Below, piece after piece: positions 17,084 through 25,376 of a stretch of DNA of 64,000 nucleotides. This DNA is from Aquitalea sp. LB_tupeE. GTDB lineage: Bacteria; Pseudomonadota; Gammaproteobacteria; Burkholderiales; Chromobacteriaceae. The stretch lies in contig NZ_JACAXB010000010.1 of assembly GCF_013391415.1 (NCBI RefSeq), positions 124,001 to 188,000 of the forward strand, given 5' to 3'. Both the position numbers and the translations under genes were made by a program. Below the pieces are notes generated by a model. It had not been told where the DNA came from and searched no databases. It worked only from the letters and a program-made list of their open reading frames with translations. Numbering within the stretch: position 1 is the first letter of the stretch; every line of letters starts with the position of its first letter.

Positions 17084-17758
17084 TCAGTAATTCAGACTGA
17101 CGCTGCCGTCCGGCTGCGCCATGCCGCGCACCACCCGCCCGCTGGACAAGCGTACCGACACGGCATCACCAACCGCAGCATTGTTATTGGCAATGCCTTC
17201 TGACAACACGGTAAAGCCATCACCACCCGCCACAACCTTGACCGGCTGACCGGCACGAATGGCATAAGGAGCATGCACCATGAAGGTTCGCAGCCAACTG
17301 CCGGCAGGAGCACCGCTACGCATGGTCTGGCCGATGGCGAGAGCCGGACTGGTCAGCACATTGCGCGCCATGGCAGGGTTGGCCACCTCCACCAGTTTGA
17401 CATCGCCTTCCTGCAACACTTCACCGGCACTCACCGAGCGGGTCAGTACCACACCCAGCTGTTTTTCGTTGATGCTGACTGGCAGGCGTATGCTCCACCC
17501 GCTATCCGGACAGACAATCACGAGGGCCGTATTGCCCGTAGTCTGTGCTGCATTGGACCAGTCCACCCGTGGGGCCGGGCAGGCAGGCAGTACCAGCCGC
17601 CGGTCCAATTTGCCCAGCTTGTAGCTGGCCTGACGCGCGGCCATTTCCTGCTGCATGAAGCGATCTGCCAGTTTTTCCAGCGCAGCCATGTCCTGACTGG
17701 CAGCAGCCTGCACAAGGCCGGGCAAAAGCCAGGCCAACATCAGTGGGGAGAATTTCAT
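17084..17758 (-). CDS. flgA: Flagellar P-ring assembly chaperone FlgA
   Basis: FlgA is a periplasmic chaperone for P-ring formation by FlgI. The 224-aa product starts with a signal peptide (MKFSPLMLAWLLPGLVQAAA, cleavage about residue 18-20). The C-terminal SAF-like domain contains SVSAGEVLQEGDVKLVEV, APAGSWLRTFMV and a final VVRGMAQPDGSVSL, all characteristic. Two cysteines (LPACPAP and VIVCPD) could form a disulfide. It is the first gene of the flgA-flgM-flgN operon; the flgB operon is not adjacent in this window. Confidence 0.93.
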   Translation of the reverse strand: MKFSPLMLAWLLPGLVQAAASQDMAALEKLADRFMQQEMAARQASYKLGKLDRRLVLPACPAPRVDWSNAAQTTGNTALVIVCPDSGWSIRLPVSINEKQLGVVLTRSVSAGEVLQEGDVKLVEVANPAMARNVLTSPALAIGQTMRSGAPAGSWLRTFMVHAPYAIRAGQPVKVVAGGDGFTVLSEGIANNNAAVGDAVSVRLSSGRVVRGMAQPDGSVSLNY

Positions 17759-17886
17759 CCTGCCATTGTATCCGCTACGATCTTGCCTGCGTATCGCTAC
17801 CGGCCCATGCGGTCACTGCCAGGCTAGTCGGCCTGACAATCACCGCCTTCTGAGTGCGAAATCCGCCGACAGTTGCGCCGACAGAT

Positions 17887-17912
17887 AAAAAAACAGGCCC
17901 TTGGGGCCTGTT
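17887..17912 (-). terminator. Terminator after thrC
   Basis: A 9-bp stem AACAGGCCC (17892-17900) and GGGCCTGTT (17904-17912) with a 3-base loop, followed on the minus strand by a T-run (A-run 17887-17893). It lies 19 bases past the thrC stop. Confidence 0.85.
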
Positions 17913-17930
17913 TTGCATTCACACTGGGAC

Positions 17931-19340
17931 TTACTGCGCCAGAGTCTGTTCGACAAATGCTTTGACCTTGGCAGCATCGGCATCGAACACCACCACTTTT
18001 TGCGGCAAGTCTTCCAGGCCGTCAAAACCGGCGGGGCGCGGCGGATCACGGTCCAGCGCTTCGCGGATGGTGTCGGCAAACTTGGCGGGCAGCGCGGTTT
18101 CCAGGCAGACAATGGTTTCGCCCGGCAGACGCAGTTCACGCGCCACCTTGATGCCATCGGCGGTATGGGTATCCACCACCACGCCATCGGTCGCATCCAC
18201 CGCACGGATGGTGGCCAGACGGTCGGCATGGCTGCTCTTGCCGGAAACAAAACCGAACTGGTCGGCGGCCTCACCCAGCTTGGCCGACAGATCAAACCCC
18301 TTGCCGGCGTCCACATCCGCCCACAATGCCTTCACGGCAGCACCATCACGGCCTACCAGATCGAACACGAAGCGCTCGAAGTTGGACGCCTTGGAGATGT
18401 CCATGGATGGACTGGAGGTGACATAGGTATTGGCCGTGCCGCGCGGACGGTAAGCACCGGTGCGGAAGAACTCGTCCAGCACGTCGTTTTCATTGGTGGC
18501 AACGATCAGGCGCTGCACCGGCAAGCCCATCTGGCGGGCGATATGACCGGCGCAGACATTACCGAAGTTACCCGACGGCACGCAGAAGCTGACTTGTTCG
18601 TCGTTGCTGCTGGTGGCGTTGAAGTAACCCTTGAAGTAATACACCACCTGCGCCACCACGCGGGCCCAGTTGATGGAGTTGACGGTACCGATCTGGTACT
18701 TGGCCTTGAAAGCGTGGTCGTTCTGCACGGCTTTCACGATGTCCTGACAGTCGTCGAACATGCCCTTGATGGCGATGTTGTGGATGTTGGCATCTTGCAG
18801 GCTGAACATTTGTGCACGCTGGAAGGGGCTCATCAGGCCATCCGGGCTGAGCATGAACACGCTGATGCCCTGCTTGCCACGCATGGCATATTCAGCGGCA
18901 CTGCCGGTGTCGCCAGAAGTGGCACCGAGGATGTTGAGCGACTGACCTTTTTTGCCCAGCACGTATTCGAACAGATTACCCAGCAACTGCATGGCCATGT
19001 CCTTGAAGGCCAGCGTCGGGCCATTGGACAGTTCCAGAATCACCAGGCCATCGGACAGGCGCTTGACCGGGGTGATAGCCTCGCTGCCAAACACCGCTGC
19101 GGTGTAAGTGCGGCTGACGATGTCCTTGAGGTCGGCCTCGGGAATATCGGTGGCGAACAGGCGGATGATTTCAAACGCCAGTTCGGCATAGGACAGGCCG
19201 CGCCAGGCATCCAGCTGGCTGCGGCTGATTTGCGGATAGCTTTCCGGCAGCGCCAAGCCGCCATCGGGGGCCAGGCCCATGAGCAGGATGTCGCTGAAAC
19301 TTTGCGGCTGCATGCCGCCACGTGTGCTGATGTACTTCAT
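17931..19340 (-). CDS. thrC: Threonine synthase
   Basis: ThrC converts O-phosphohomoserine to threonine with PLP in the cytoplasm. The 469-aa protein is of the long bacterial/yeast type. Visible parts are the N-terminal MKYISTRGG, the PLP lysine in GPTLAFKDMAMQ, NILGATSGDTGSAAEYA, and PSGNFGNVCAGHIA for phosphate binding. It lies downstream of hom, separated by a small secreted protein gene; hom and thrC catalyse steps of the same pathway and the three genes read as one transcription unit toward the terminator at 17887. Confidence 0.97.
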   Translation of the reverse strand: MKYISTRGGMQPQSFSDILLMGLAPDGGLALPESYPQISRSQLDAWRGLSYAELAFEIIRLFATDIPEADLKDIVSRTYTAAVFGSEAITPVKRLSDGLVILELSNGPTLAFKDMAMQLLGNLFEYVLGKKGQSLNILGATSGDTGSAAEYAMRGKQGISVFMLSPDGLMSPFQRAQMFSLQDANIHNIAIKGMFDDCQDIVKAVQNDHAFKAKYQIGTVNSINWARVVAQVVYYFKGYFNATSSNDEQVSFCVPSGNFGNVCAGHIARQMGLPVQRLIVATNENDVLDEFFRTGAYRPRGTANTYVTSSPSMDISKASNFERFVFDLVGRDGAAVKALWADVDAGKGFDLSAKLGEAADQFGFVSGKSSHADRLATIRAVDATDGVVVDTHTADGIKVARELRLPGETIVCLETALPAKFADTIREALDRDPPRPAGFDGLEDLPQKVVVFDADAAKVKAFVEQTLAQ

Positions 19341-19407
19341 GTGATGTGATTCAACCTGTACGAATGCAGAAGACGATGCAAGAAGGATGGCCGCGGACTG
19401 AAATACA

Positions 19408-19755
19408 TCAATCGGCGGCGCTGGCCTCCAGATGATGACTGCAAGCAGCAGAGGCTTCGGCCAGGCGTTTTTTGCCGCGTGGGTCGTCCTTGCGGATTTG
19501 CCCGGTCAGCACGCCCATGACTTCTTCCGAGCTGAAGGTATTGGCCAGATGCTCGCTTGCACACTGGCAATATTTCTGGATCTGGGTATCCGAACGCTCA
19601 CTGGCACCATCCGATGCCGGTGTGCGCTTGATACAGCTGCGCATCAGGAAACCCTGCAGCAGATTATGCTGACCCGGTGTCAGTGGTGTTGCGTGCAGGG
19701 CCGATGCAGTCAATGCACAAGCCATGCCCACTCCATTCATCCAGTACCTTGCCAT
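19408..19755 (-). CDS. Small secreted cysteine-containing protein between hom and thrC
   Basis: The product (115 aa from ATG 19755) begins with a signal peptide (MARYWMNGVGMACALTASALHA, predicted cleavage before TPLTPG). The mature part of about 93 residues is helical and polar and contains four cysteines, two of them in a KYCQCAS motif, so periplasmic disulfides are plausible. A longer in-frame extension to 19911 overlaps hom and lacks the signal peptide at its start, so I reject it. I do not recognise a family. The gene sits 52 bases after hom and 67 before thrC; a role in threonine synthesis is unlikely for a periplasmic protein. Confidence 0.65.
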   Translation of the reverse strand: MARYWMNGVGMACALTASALHATPLTPGQHNLLQGFLMRSCIKRTPASDGASERSDTQIQKYCQCASEHLANTFSSEEVMGVLTGQIRKDDPRGKKRLAEASAACSHHLEASAAD

Positions 19756-19807
19756 TTGCAGCCATCCTGTCACCACCCCGCCCCCAGGCGCGGGGATGGC
19801 AACTGCT

Positions 19808-21118
19808 TTAGTCGTTGAGTTCTTCCATGCGCAGGCGCACCACCTTGCCCGATACGCTTTCCAGCGCTTCGATGGCGGTGATGGCTGCATTGATGGCGCG
19901 TTCCTGCACACGGTGGGTGAGGATCACCACTTCGGCATTGCCCTCGCTGGCCGATCCTTTCTGGATCAGCGCCTCGATGGAAATGCCGTTTTCTGCCAGC
20001 AGACCGGTGATATTGGCCAGCACACCAGCGCGGTCAGCAGCACCGATACGCAGGTAGTAGGAGCTGTAAACCTCATCAATCGGCAGGATGGGCAGGTTTT
20101 TCAGCTGGTCCGGCTGGAAGGCCAGATGCGGCACGCGGTGTTCCGGGTCTGCAGTCAGCAGGCGGGTCACGTCGACAATGTCAGCCACCACGGCAGAAGC
20201 CGTCGGCAGCGCGCCGGCACCGGCACCGTAGTGCAGGGTCTGGCCGATGGCATCGCCCTTGGCCAGCACGGCATTCATCACGCCGTTGACGTTGGCAATC
20301 AGCTGGCTGGCCGGAATCAGTGTCGGATGCACGCGCAGTTCGACACCGGCATCGGTGCGGCGGGTAAAGCCCAGCAGCTTGACACGGTAGCCCAGTTCTT
20401 CGGCGTACTTGATGTCGCGGCCATCCAGCTTGCTGATGCCTTCCAGATAACAGCTGTCGAACTGCATCGGGATACCAAAGGCCAGCGCAGCCATGATGGT
20501 GAGCTTGTGACCAGCGTCGTGGCCTTCGATGTCGAAGGTAGGGTCGGCTTCGGCATAGCCCAGACGCTGGGCTTCGCCCAGTACGTCGGCGAAGCTGGCA
20601 CCCTTGTCGCGCATTTCGGTGAGGATGAAGTTGGAGGTGCCGTTGATGATGCCGGCAATCCATTCGATACGGTTGGCCGACAGGCCTTCACGCAGCGCCT
20701 TGATAATGGGAATGCCACCGGCCACGGCAGCCTCAAAGGCCACCATCACGCCCTTTTCCTGGGCGCGGGCAAAGATTTCATTGCCATGCACGGCCAGCAG
20801 CTTCTTGTTGGCCGTTACCACGTGCTTGCCGTTTTCGATGGCCTTGAGCACCAGCTCCTTGGCGATGGTGTCGCCACCGATCAGTTCGACCACGATGTCG
20901 ACTTCCGGATTGTTGACCACCAGCATGGCGTCATCCACCACCGGTACGCCTTCGCCCAGTACTTCCTGGGCACGTGCGACATCACGGTTGGCAGCCATGC
21001 ATACGCGGATGGGGCGACCGGCGCGGCGGCTGATTTCCTCGGCGTTACGCTTGAGTACGGTGGCGGTACCGCCACCGACTGTCCCCACTCCCATCAGGCC
21101 AATATTGATCGGCTTCAT
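19808..21118 (-). CDS. hom: Homoserine dehydrogenase
   Basis: Hom reduces aspartate semialdehyde to homoserine, the branch point to threonine and methionine. The 436-aa protein begins with a Rossmann nucleotide-binding motif (INIGLMGVGTVGGGT), has the substrate-binding GTSNFILTEM and DIEGHDAGHKL segments, and ends with an ACT regulatory domain (about 350-436, YYLRIGAADRAGVLANIT) that usually mediates threonine feedback inhibition. It is monofunctional, with no aspartokinase fused. I chose the ATG at 21118, which has GGAGA eight bases upstream, over an ATG four codons earlier. It is followed by the small secreted gene and thrC and preceded by alaA. Confidence 0.96.
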   Translation of the reverse strand: MKPINIGLMGVGTVGGGTATVLKRNAEEISRRAGRPIRVCMAANRDVARAQEVLGEGVPVVDDAMLVVNNPEVDIVVELIGGDTIAKELVLKAIENGKHVVTANKKLLAVHGNEIFARAQEKGVMVAFEAAVAGGIPIIKALREGLSANRIEWIAGIINGTSNFILTEMRDKGASFADVLGEAQRLGYAEADPTFDIEGHDAGHKLTIMAALAFGIPMQFDSCYLEGISKLDGRDIKYAEELGYRVKLLGFTRRTDAGVELRVHPTLIPASQLIANVNGVMNAVLAKGDAIGQTLHYGAGAGALPTASAVVADIVDVTRLLTADPEHRVPHLAFQPDQLKNLPILPIDEVYSSYYLRIGAADRAGVLANITGLLAENGISIEALIQKGSASEGNAEVVILTHRVQERAINAAITAIEALESVSGKVVRLRMEELND

Positions 21119-21257
21119 AACATTCTCCATGTCTGTCTCTAGTGTTTTGTCCCGGGCCGACGGCCTCTTGGCAAAACGGCTGCTGCGGGCTTGCCAGGAG
21201 GTCTTCAGGCGGATAACTCAGCCGACGGAGTGTGACATCCGTCGGCTGAAAGCAGCA

Positions 21258-22487
21258 TCAGGCGGTGCCGTGACGCTGGCGGTAACGCGCCAGGAAACGG
21301 GCAATACGGCCAATGGCTTCGATCAGGTCATCCGAGTTAGGAAGGAATACCACGCGGAAGTGATCCGGCGCAATCCAGTTAAACCCGCTGCCCTGCACCA
21401 GCAACACTTTTTCTTCCTGCAGCAGTTCCAGGATGAACTGCTGGTCGTCGCTGATGGGGTAAATCTTGGGGTCCAGCCGCGGGAACAGGTACAAAGCCCC
21501 TTGCGGCTTGACGCAAGTCACCCCCGGAATATCGGTGAGCAGCTTGTGCGCCAGGTCACGCTGCCGCGCCAGACGTCCGCTGGGCGCCACCAGGTCGTCT
21601 ATGCTCTGATAACCGCCCAAGGCAGTCTGAATGGCGAACTGTGCCGGTACGTTGGCACACAGGCGCATCGAGGCCAGCATGTTCAGGCCTTCAATATAGT
21701 CGCGCGCATGTTTTTTCTCGCCACACAGAATCATCCAGCCAGCGCGATAGCCACAGGCGCGGTAGTTCTTGGACAGGCCGTTGAAAGTGACGACCAGCAG
21801 GTCCGGTGCCAGCGAGGCAATGGAGGTGTGCTTGACCTCGTCGTACAACACCTTGTCGTAGATTTCATCAGCATAGATGATCAACTGGTGCTGGCGCGCC
21901 AGGTCGACAATCTGTTGCAACAGCGCCGGCGGATACACAGCGCCGGTAGGGTTGTTGGGGTTGATCACCACGATGGCGCGGGTATTGGGGGTGATCTTGG
22001 CGCGGATGTCGTCGATGCTGGGGAACCAGCCCTGCTCTTCGTCACAGACATAGTGCAGCGCCTTGCCACCAGCCAGGCTGACTGCGGCGGTCCACAGCGG
22101 GTAGTCCGGAGCGGGCACCAGCACTTCGTCGCCATTGTCCAGCAAGGCCTGCATGGCCATCACGATCAGCTCGGACACGCCGTTGCCGATGATGATGTCA
22201 TCCATGCTGACATTGGGCAGCTGTTTTTCCTGCGCGTAATGCATGATGGCCTTGCGCGCGGCGAACAGGCCTTTGGAGTCGGAATAGCCGGAGGCGGATG
22301 GCAGATTGGCGATGACGTCTTCGATGATTTCATCCGGCGCAAAAAAACCGAACGGCGCCGGGTTGCCGATATTCAGCTTGATGATGCGATGGCCTTCATC
22401 TTCCATCTTCTTGGCATGCTCAAGCACCGGGCCACGGATGTCGTAGCAGACATTGGCGAGCTTCTGCGATTTGTGTACTGGCTGCAT
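21258..22487 (-). CDS. alaA: Glutamate-pyruvate aminotransferase AlaA
   Basis: The enzyme is a class I PLP aminotransferase that makes alanine from pyruvate and glutamate. The 409-aa form starting at MQPVHKSQKLANVCYDIRG aligns with E. coli AlaA along its whole length. Motifs seen are NIGNPAPFGF, NGVSELIVMAMQALL, PAPDYPLWTAA, INPNNPTGAVY, YADEIYDKVLYD and the PLP lysine in TFNGLSKNYRA. The frame continues 26 residues upstream to an ATG at 22565 with AGGGA before it; that basic extension is not in the family but cannot be ruled out. It lies 139 bases before hom on the same strand and may be co-transcribed with it. Confidence 0.92.
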   Translation of the reverse strand: MQPVHKSQKLANVCYDIRGPVLEHAKKMEDEGHRIIKLNIGNPAPFGFFAPDEIIEDVIANLPSASGYSDSKGLFAARKAIMHYAQEKQLPNVSMDDIIIGNGVSELIVMAMQALLDNGDEVLVPAPDYPLWTAAVSLAGGKALHYVCDEEQGWFPSIDDIRAKITPNTRAIVVINPNNPTGAVYPPALLQQIVDLARQHQLIIYADEIYDKVLYDEVKHTSIASLAPDLLVVTFNGLSKNYRACGYRAGWMILCGEKKHARDYIEGLNMLASMRLCANVPAQFAIQTALGGYQSIDDLVAPSGRLARQRDLAHKLLTDIPGVTCVKPQGALYLFPRLDPKIYPISDDQQFILELLQEEKVLLVQGSGFNWIAPDHFRVVFLPNSDDLIEAIGRIARFLARYRQRHGTA

Positions 22488-22622
22488 GGTGGCCTGTTTT
22501 TCCGTCACGATCCGCGCCCCGGCTACGGCAGTATGCTGACGGCGGCGCGGCTTGTTGTCTTTCATTGGAGTCCCTTGTCTGTCCCGGCCACGGGCAAAGC
22601 GTACCTTGGCGGCTGGTCAGGG

Positions 22623-22628
22623 TATAAT
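22623..22628 (+). promoter_or_regulatory. Candidate -10 element for the Mth938-like gene
   Basis: A perfect TATAAT lies about 105 bases upstream of the start at 22733, in the gap divergent from alaA. I see no good -35 at 16-18 bases upstream, so the promoter would need an activator or is weak. Confidence 0.4.
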
Positions 22629-22732
22629 CCTATCCCAATCCGTGTTGCACTGCATGACGACGTGCGCGCCATACCGGCATGGCTGCAACAGCGCTGCGTG
22701 CTGATTTTTATTCCTTGCGGGAAATCCACTCC

Positions 22733-23101
22733 ATGAAAATGCATCAGGCCCTGGGACTGGGCAAAAACCTGTTTACCGGCTACGGCGAAGGCCATGTCCT
22801 GATCAATGCCGAACGCCATGATGGCAACCTGATTGTCACCCCGGACAGCGTGCAGCCCTGGGGCGTGGCCGATTTTGCCAGCCTGACGGAACAGCATTTC
22901 AGCATGCTGCTGGAGATGCAGCCGGAGGTGGTGCTGTTTGGCTCTGGTGCCAGCCTGCGCTTTTTCCACCCCAAACTGATGGCTGCCCTGACCAATGCCG
23001 GGATCGGCGTGGATGTGATGGATACCCAGGCGGCCTGTCGTACCTTCAATATCCTGATGGCGGAAGACCGCCGGGTGATTGCCGCCATCCTGGCCATCTG
23101 A
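22733..23101 (+). CDS. Mth938-like domain protein (DUF498)
   Basis: The 122-aa protein belongs to the Mth938/NDUFAF3-like family. Its typical run is GYGEGHVLINAERHDGNLIV followed by PWGVADFASLTEQHF, then EVVLFGSGASLRFFHP and GIGVDVMDTQAACRTFNIL near the end. The mitochondrial relative NDUFAF3 helps assemble respiratory complex I; the bacterial function is not established. ATG 22733 fits the family start; an in-frame extension to 22679 adds unconserved residues. It is divergent from alaA and followed by a hairpin terminator. Confidence 0.85.
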   Translation: MKMHQALGLGKNLFTGYGEGHVLINAERHDGNLIVTPDSVQPWGVADFASLTEQHFSMLLEMQPEVVLFGSGASLRFFHPKLMAALTNAGIGVDVMDTQAACRTFNILMAEDRRVIAAILAI

Positions 23102-23119
23102 ACCTGCGTCCAACATAGC

Positions 23120-23151
23120 AAAGCCCCGCATTGCTGTCCTGCGGAGCTTTT
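23120..23151. terminator. Probable bidirectional terminator
   Basis: An imperfect hairpin pairs AAGC-C-CCGCA (23121-23130) with TGCGG-A-GCTT (23140-23149), followed by TTTT on the plus strand and by a short T-run on the minus strand. It lies between the converging Mth938-like gene and the AhpD-like gene. Confidence 0.6.
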
Positions 23152-23176
23152 GCTTGTATCTGGCAAGCAGCTGGCT

Positions 23177-23536
23177 TCAGACAGCCGCAGCTTTCTCGCC
23201 ACCAAACTCTTCAAACGCTTGCAAGCTTTCGGCTGCGGTCATCAAGGATGGGCCACCGCCCATATATACAGCCACTTGCAGCATTTCCATGAACTCCGCC
23301 CGCGTACAGCCCAGCTCCACCAGTGCCTTGCTGTGGAAGGCCAGACAGCCCTGACAGCGGCTGGCAATGCCGATGGCCAGCGCAATCAGCTCCTTGGTCT
23401 TGTTGGATAGCGCACCCTCGGTATGGGCGGCGCGGCTCATCTGGCCGAAGCCTTTCATGGTGTCAGGCATTTCGCGACGGAATTCAGCCAGCTTGCTGCC
23501 CAGGTCTTGTGCCAGTGCGGTGTAATCGTGGCTCAT
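23177..23536 (-). CDS. Carboxymuconolactone decarboxylase / AhpD-like protein
   Basis: The 119-aa protein is a small CMD-family member. The AhpD-type redox motif is present as ALAIGIASRCQGCLAFHSKA, with CxxC and the following histidine, about residues 52-70. AhpD-like proteins act as alkylhydroperoxidases or disulfide reductants; the Cys pair supports a redox role rather than decarboxylation. No peroxiredoxin partner is adjacent. Upstream of the start is a short AT-rich promoter region (23537-23585). Confidence 0.87.
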   Translation of the reverse strand: MSHDYTALAQDLGSKLAEFRREMPDTMKGFGQMSRAAHTEGALSNKTKELIALAIGIASRCQGCLAFHSKALVELGCTRAEFMEMLQVAVYMGGGPSLMTAAESLQAFEEFGGEKAAAV

Positions 23537-23667
23537 TTTGCTCTCCCAATAAGTTATAAATTGATATTATATATTTTTATATATCATTGCAAGGCATGTT
23601 GGCACCGCGCCAGCACAAAATGCAGGCATGGTAATCTGGCTGCCTTGCACTCGCCCGAGGATGACCC

Positions 23668-25083
23668 GTGTCCCACACTCCCACCGCACTGGCCGACTAC
23701 GATCATGTACGCCAATGGGCAATGCAGTCGCTGTTCCAGCACATGGACGACAGCTACCAGGGCACGGTCATCGTGGACGATCAGGCGCGCATCATCTGGA
23801 TCAATGCCCGTTATGCCGAGCGCTTTGGCTTTGCCGACCCGGCCGCTGCGCTGGGCCAGCCGGTGGAAAACGTCATCCCCAACAGCCAGATGCGCGAAGT
23901 GCTGAGAACCGGCGTGCCGATGCTGCTGGACATCATGCCCACCGGCAAGGACCAGCTGGTGGTGATGCGGCTGCCGCTGAAGGATGGCCAGGGCAAGATT
24001 ATCGGTGCAGTGGGCTTTGCCCTGTTCGACCAGATTCAATCTCTGGCCCCCCTGGTGGCCAAGTTTGCCCGCCTGGGCGAGGAGCTGGCCGCCACGCGTG
24101 AATCGCTGGCACAGGCCAGGCGTGCCAAATACAGCTTTGACGACTTTGTCGGTCACAGCAGCCAGATCAACGAAGTGCGGCGTCAGGCCATGCTGGCCGC
24201 CCCGCGGGAAGGCGCGGTATTGCTGCTGGGTGAAACCGGCACCGGCAAAGAGGTGCTGGCGCATGCCATTCATGCCGCCTCGCCCCGCGCCGGCAAGCCT
24301 TTGGTCAGCCTGAACATGGCGGCCATCCCAGACACACTGCTGGAAGCCGAGTTATTTGGTGCCAGCCCCAATGCCTATACCGGCGCAGATAAGAAAGGCC
24401 GCATTGGCAAGCTGCAACTGGCCGATGGCGGCACCTTGTTCCTGGACGAAATCGGCGACATGCCGGCCAGCTTGCAGGCCAAGCTGTTGCGGGTATTGCA
24501 AGATAAAGAATTCGAGCAATTGGGTAGCAACCGGGTATTGCGCGCCGACATCCGCATCATCGCGGCAACCTCGGCCCAGCTGGAAGAAAAAGTGGCCGCC
24601 GGCAGCTTCCGTGCTGACCTTTACTACCGGCTGAATGTCCTCACCATTCAGCTGCCGCCCTTGCGCGCCCATTTGCAAGACCTGCCGCAGCTGGCCGAAT
24701 CACTGCTAGCCCAGCTGGCGCGGCACGGCCATGTGGCGCGCCAGCAGATCAGCCATGCCGCCCTGCAAAGGCTGGCCGCCTATCACTGGCCCGGCAATGT
24801 GCGCGAGCTGCGCAATATCCTGGAACGTGCCAGCATGCTGGGGCGCGGCAGCCTGCTGGACGAAGAAGACATCAATGCCCTGCTGGGCAAGCCGAGCACA
24901 GCTGCTGCGCCGGTCGGTGCCAGCTACCAGCAACAAATGGCACACTATGAAGCCCAGTTGCTACGCCAGGCCTTGCAGGCCTGTCAGGGCCATGTCCCCA
25001 GCGCCGCGCGGCAATTGGGCATGGGCCGTGCCACCTTGTACAAAAAGCTGGCGGCACTGGGCATCAACCCAAGTGATTTCTGA
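23668..25083 (+). CDS. Sigma-54-dependent activator of the 3-hydroxybutyrate genes (HbcR-like)
   Basis: The 471-aa activator starts at GTG 23668 with GAGG eight bases before it. It has an N-terminal PAS domain (about 22-120, with GTVIVDDQARIIWIN), a short coiled linker, and a sigma-54 AAA+ domain (about 157-390) with Walker A GETGTGKE (188-195) and Walker B LFLDEIGD (257-264). The sigma-54 contact loop reads NAYTGA (235-240), where the usual form is GAFTGA. A Fis-type HTH (about 430-465) ends the protein. In Pseudomonas a regulator of this type controls bdhA and its permease. It probably senses a small ligand through PAS and binds the dyads at 25109-25217. Confidence 0.9.
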   Translation: MSHTPTALADYDHVRQWAMQSLFQHMDDSYQGTVIVDDQARIIWINARYAERFGFADPAAALGQPVENVIPNSQMREVLRTGVPMLLDIMPTGKDQLVVMRLPLKDGQGKIIGAVGFALFDQIQSLAPLVAKFARLGEELAATRESLAQARRAKYSFDDFVGHSSQINEVRRQAMLAAPREGAVLLLGETGTGKEVLAHAIHAASPRAGKPLVSLNMAAIPDTLLEAELFGASPNAYTGADKKGRIGKLQLADGGTLFLDEIGDMPASLQAKLLRVLQDKEFEQLGSNRVLRADIRIIAATSAQLEEKVAAGSFRADLYYRLNVLTIQLPPLRAHLQDLPQLAESLLAQLARHGHVARQQISHAALQRLAAYHWPGNVRELRNILERASMLGRGSLLDEEDINALLGKPSTAAAPVGASYQQQMAHYEAQLLRQALQACQGHVPSAARQLGMGRATLYKKLAALGINPSDF

Positions 25084-25108
25084 AACGCACCCAGACCATT
25101 CCCACTAG

Positions 25109-25217
25109 CCGTCTCCAAACAGAGACGGCGTCTACAAAGCGAGACTCCTCCGTTTTTCCTGCTGCCACAAGGCTTTCCCGCCATGCGGTACCGTTGAGCT
25201 CGTCTCCAAATCGAGAC
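25109..25217 (+). promoter_or_regulatory. Three UAS-like 16-bp dyads upstream of the permease operon
   Basis: Three related dyads occur: GTCTCCAAACAGAGAC (25111-25126, extended to a 7-base arm palindrome at 25109-25128), GTCTACAAAGCGAGAC (25130-25145) and GTCTCCAAATCGAGAC (25202-25217). The consensus is GTCTMCAAAnnGAGAC. Centre spacing is 19 and 72 bases, and the last lies about 65 bases before the -24 element, so all are placed like enhancer sites for a sigma-54 activator. The gene just upstream encodes such an activator. Confidence 0.8.
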
Positions 25218-25279
25218 AACAAACCAGTCTCCCGCCCCGAAATCACGGCAAGTCATTGATTTAAAACAAACAGTAAATC

Positions 25280-25294
25280 TGGCACGCTTCCTGC
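25280..25294 (+). promoter_or_regulatory. Sigma-54 (-24/-12) promoter of the permease-bdhA-scoAB operon
   Basis: TGGCAC at 25280-25285 and TGC at 25292-25294 give GG-N10-GC, the exact sigma-54 spacing. The expected start is near 25305, about 70 bases before the permease ATG. Confidence 0.88.
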
Positions 25295-25376
25295 AATGTC
25301 AATGCACCGACATGGGGCATACCCATGATCGACCGGTCTTGCACAGGCCATACAACAATGATTGAGGAGATACACC

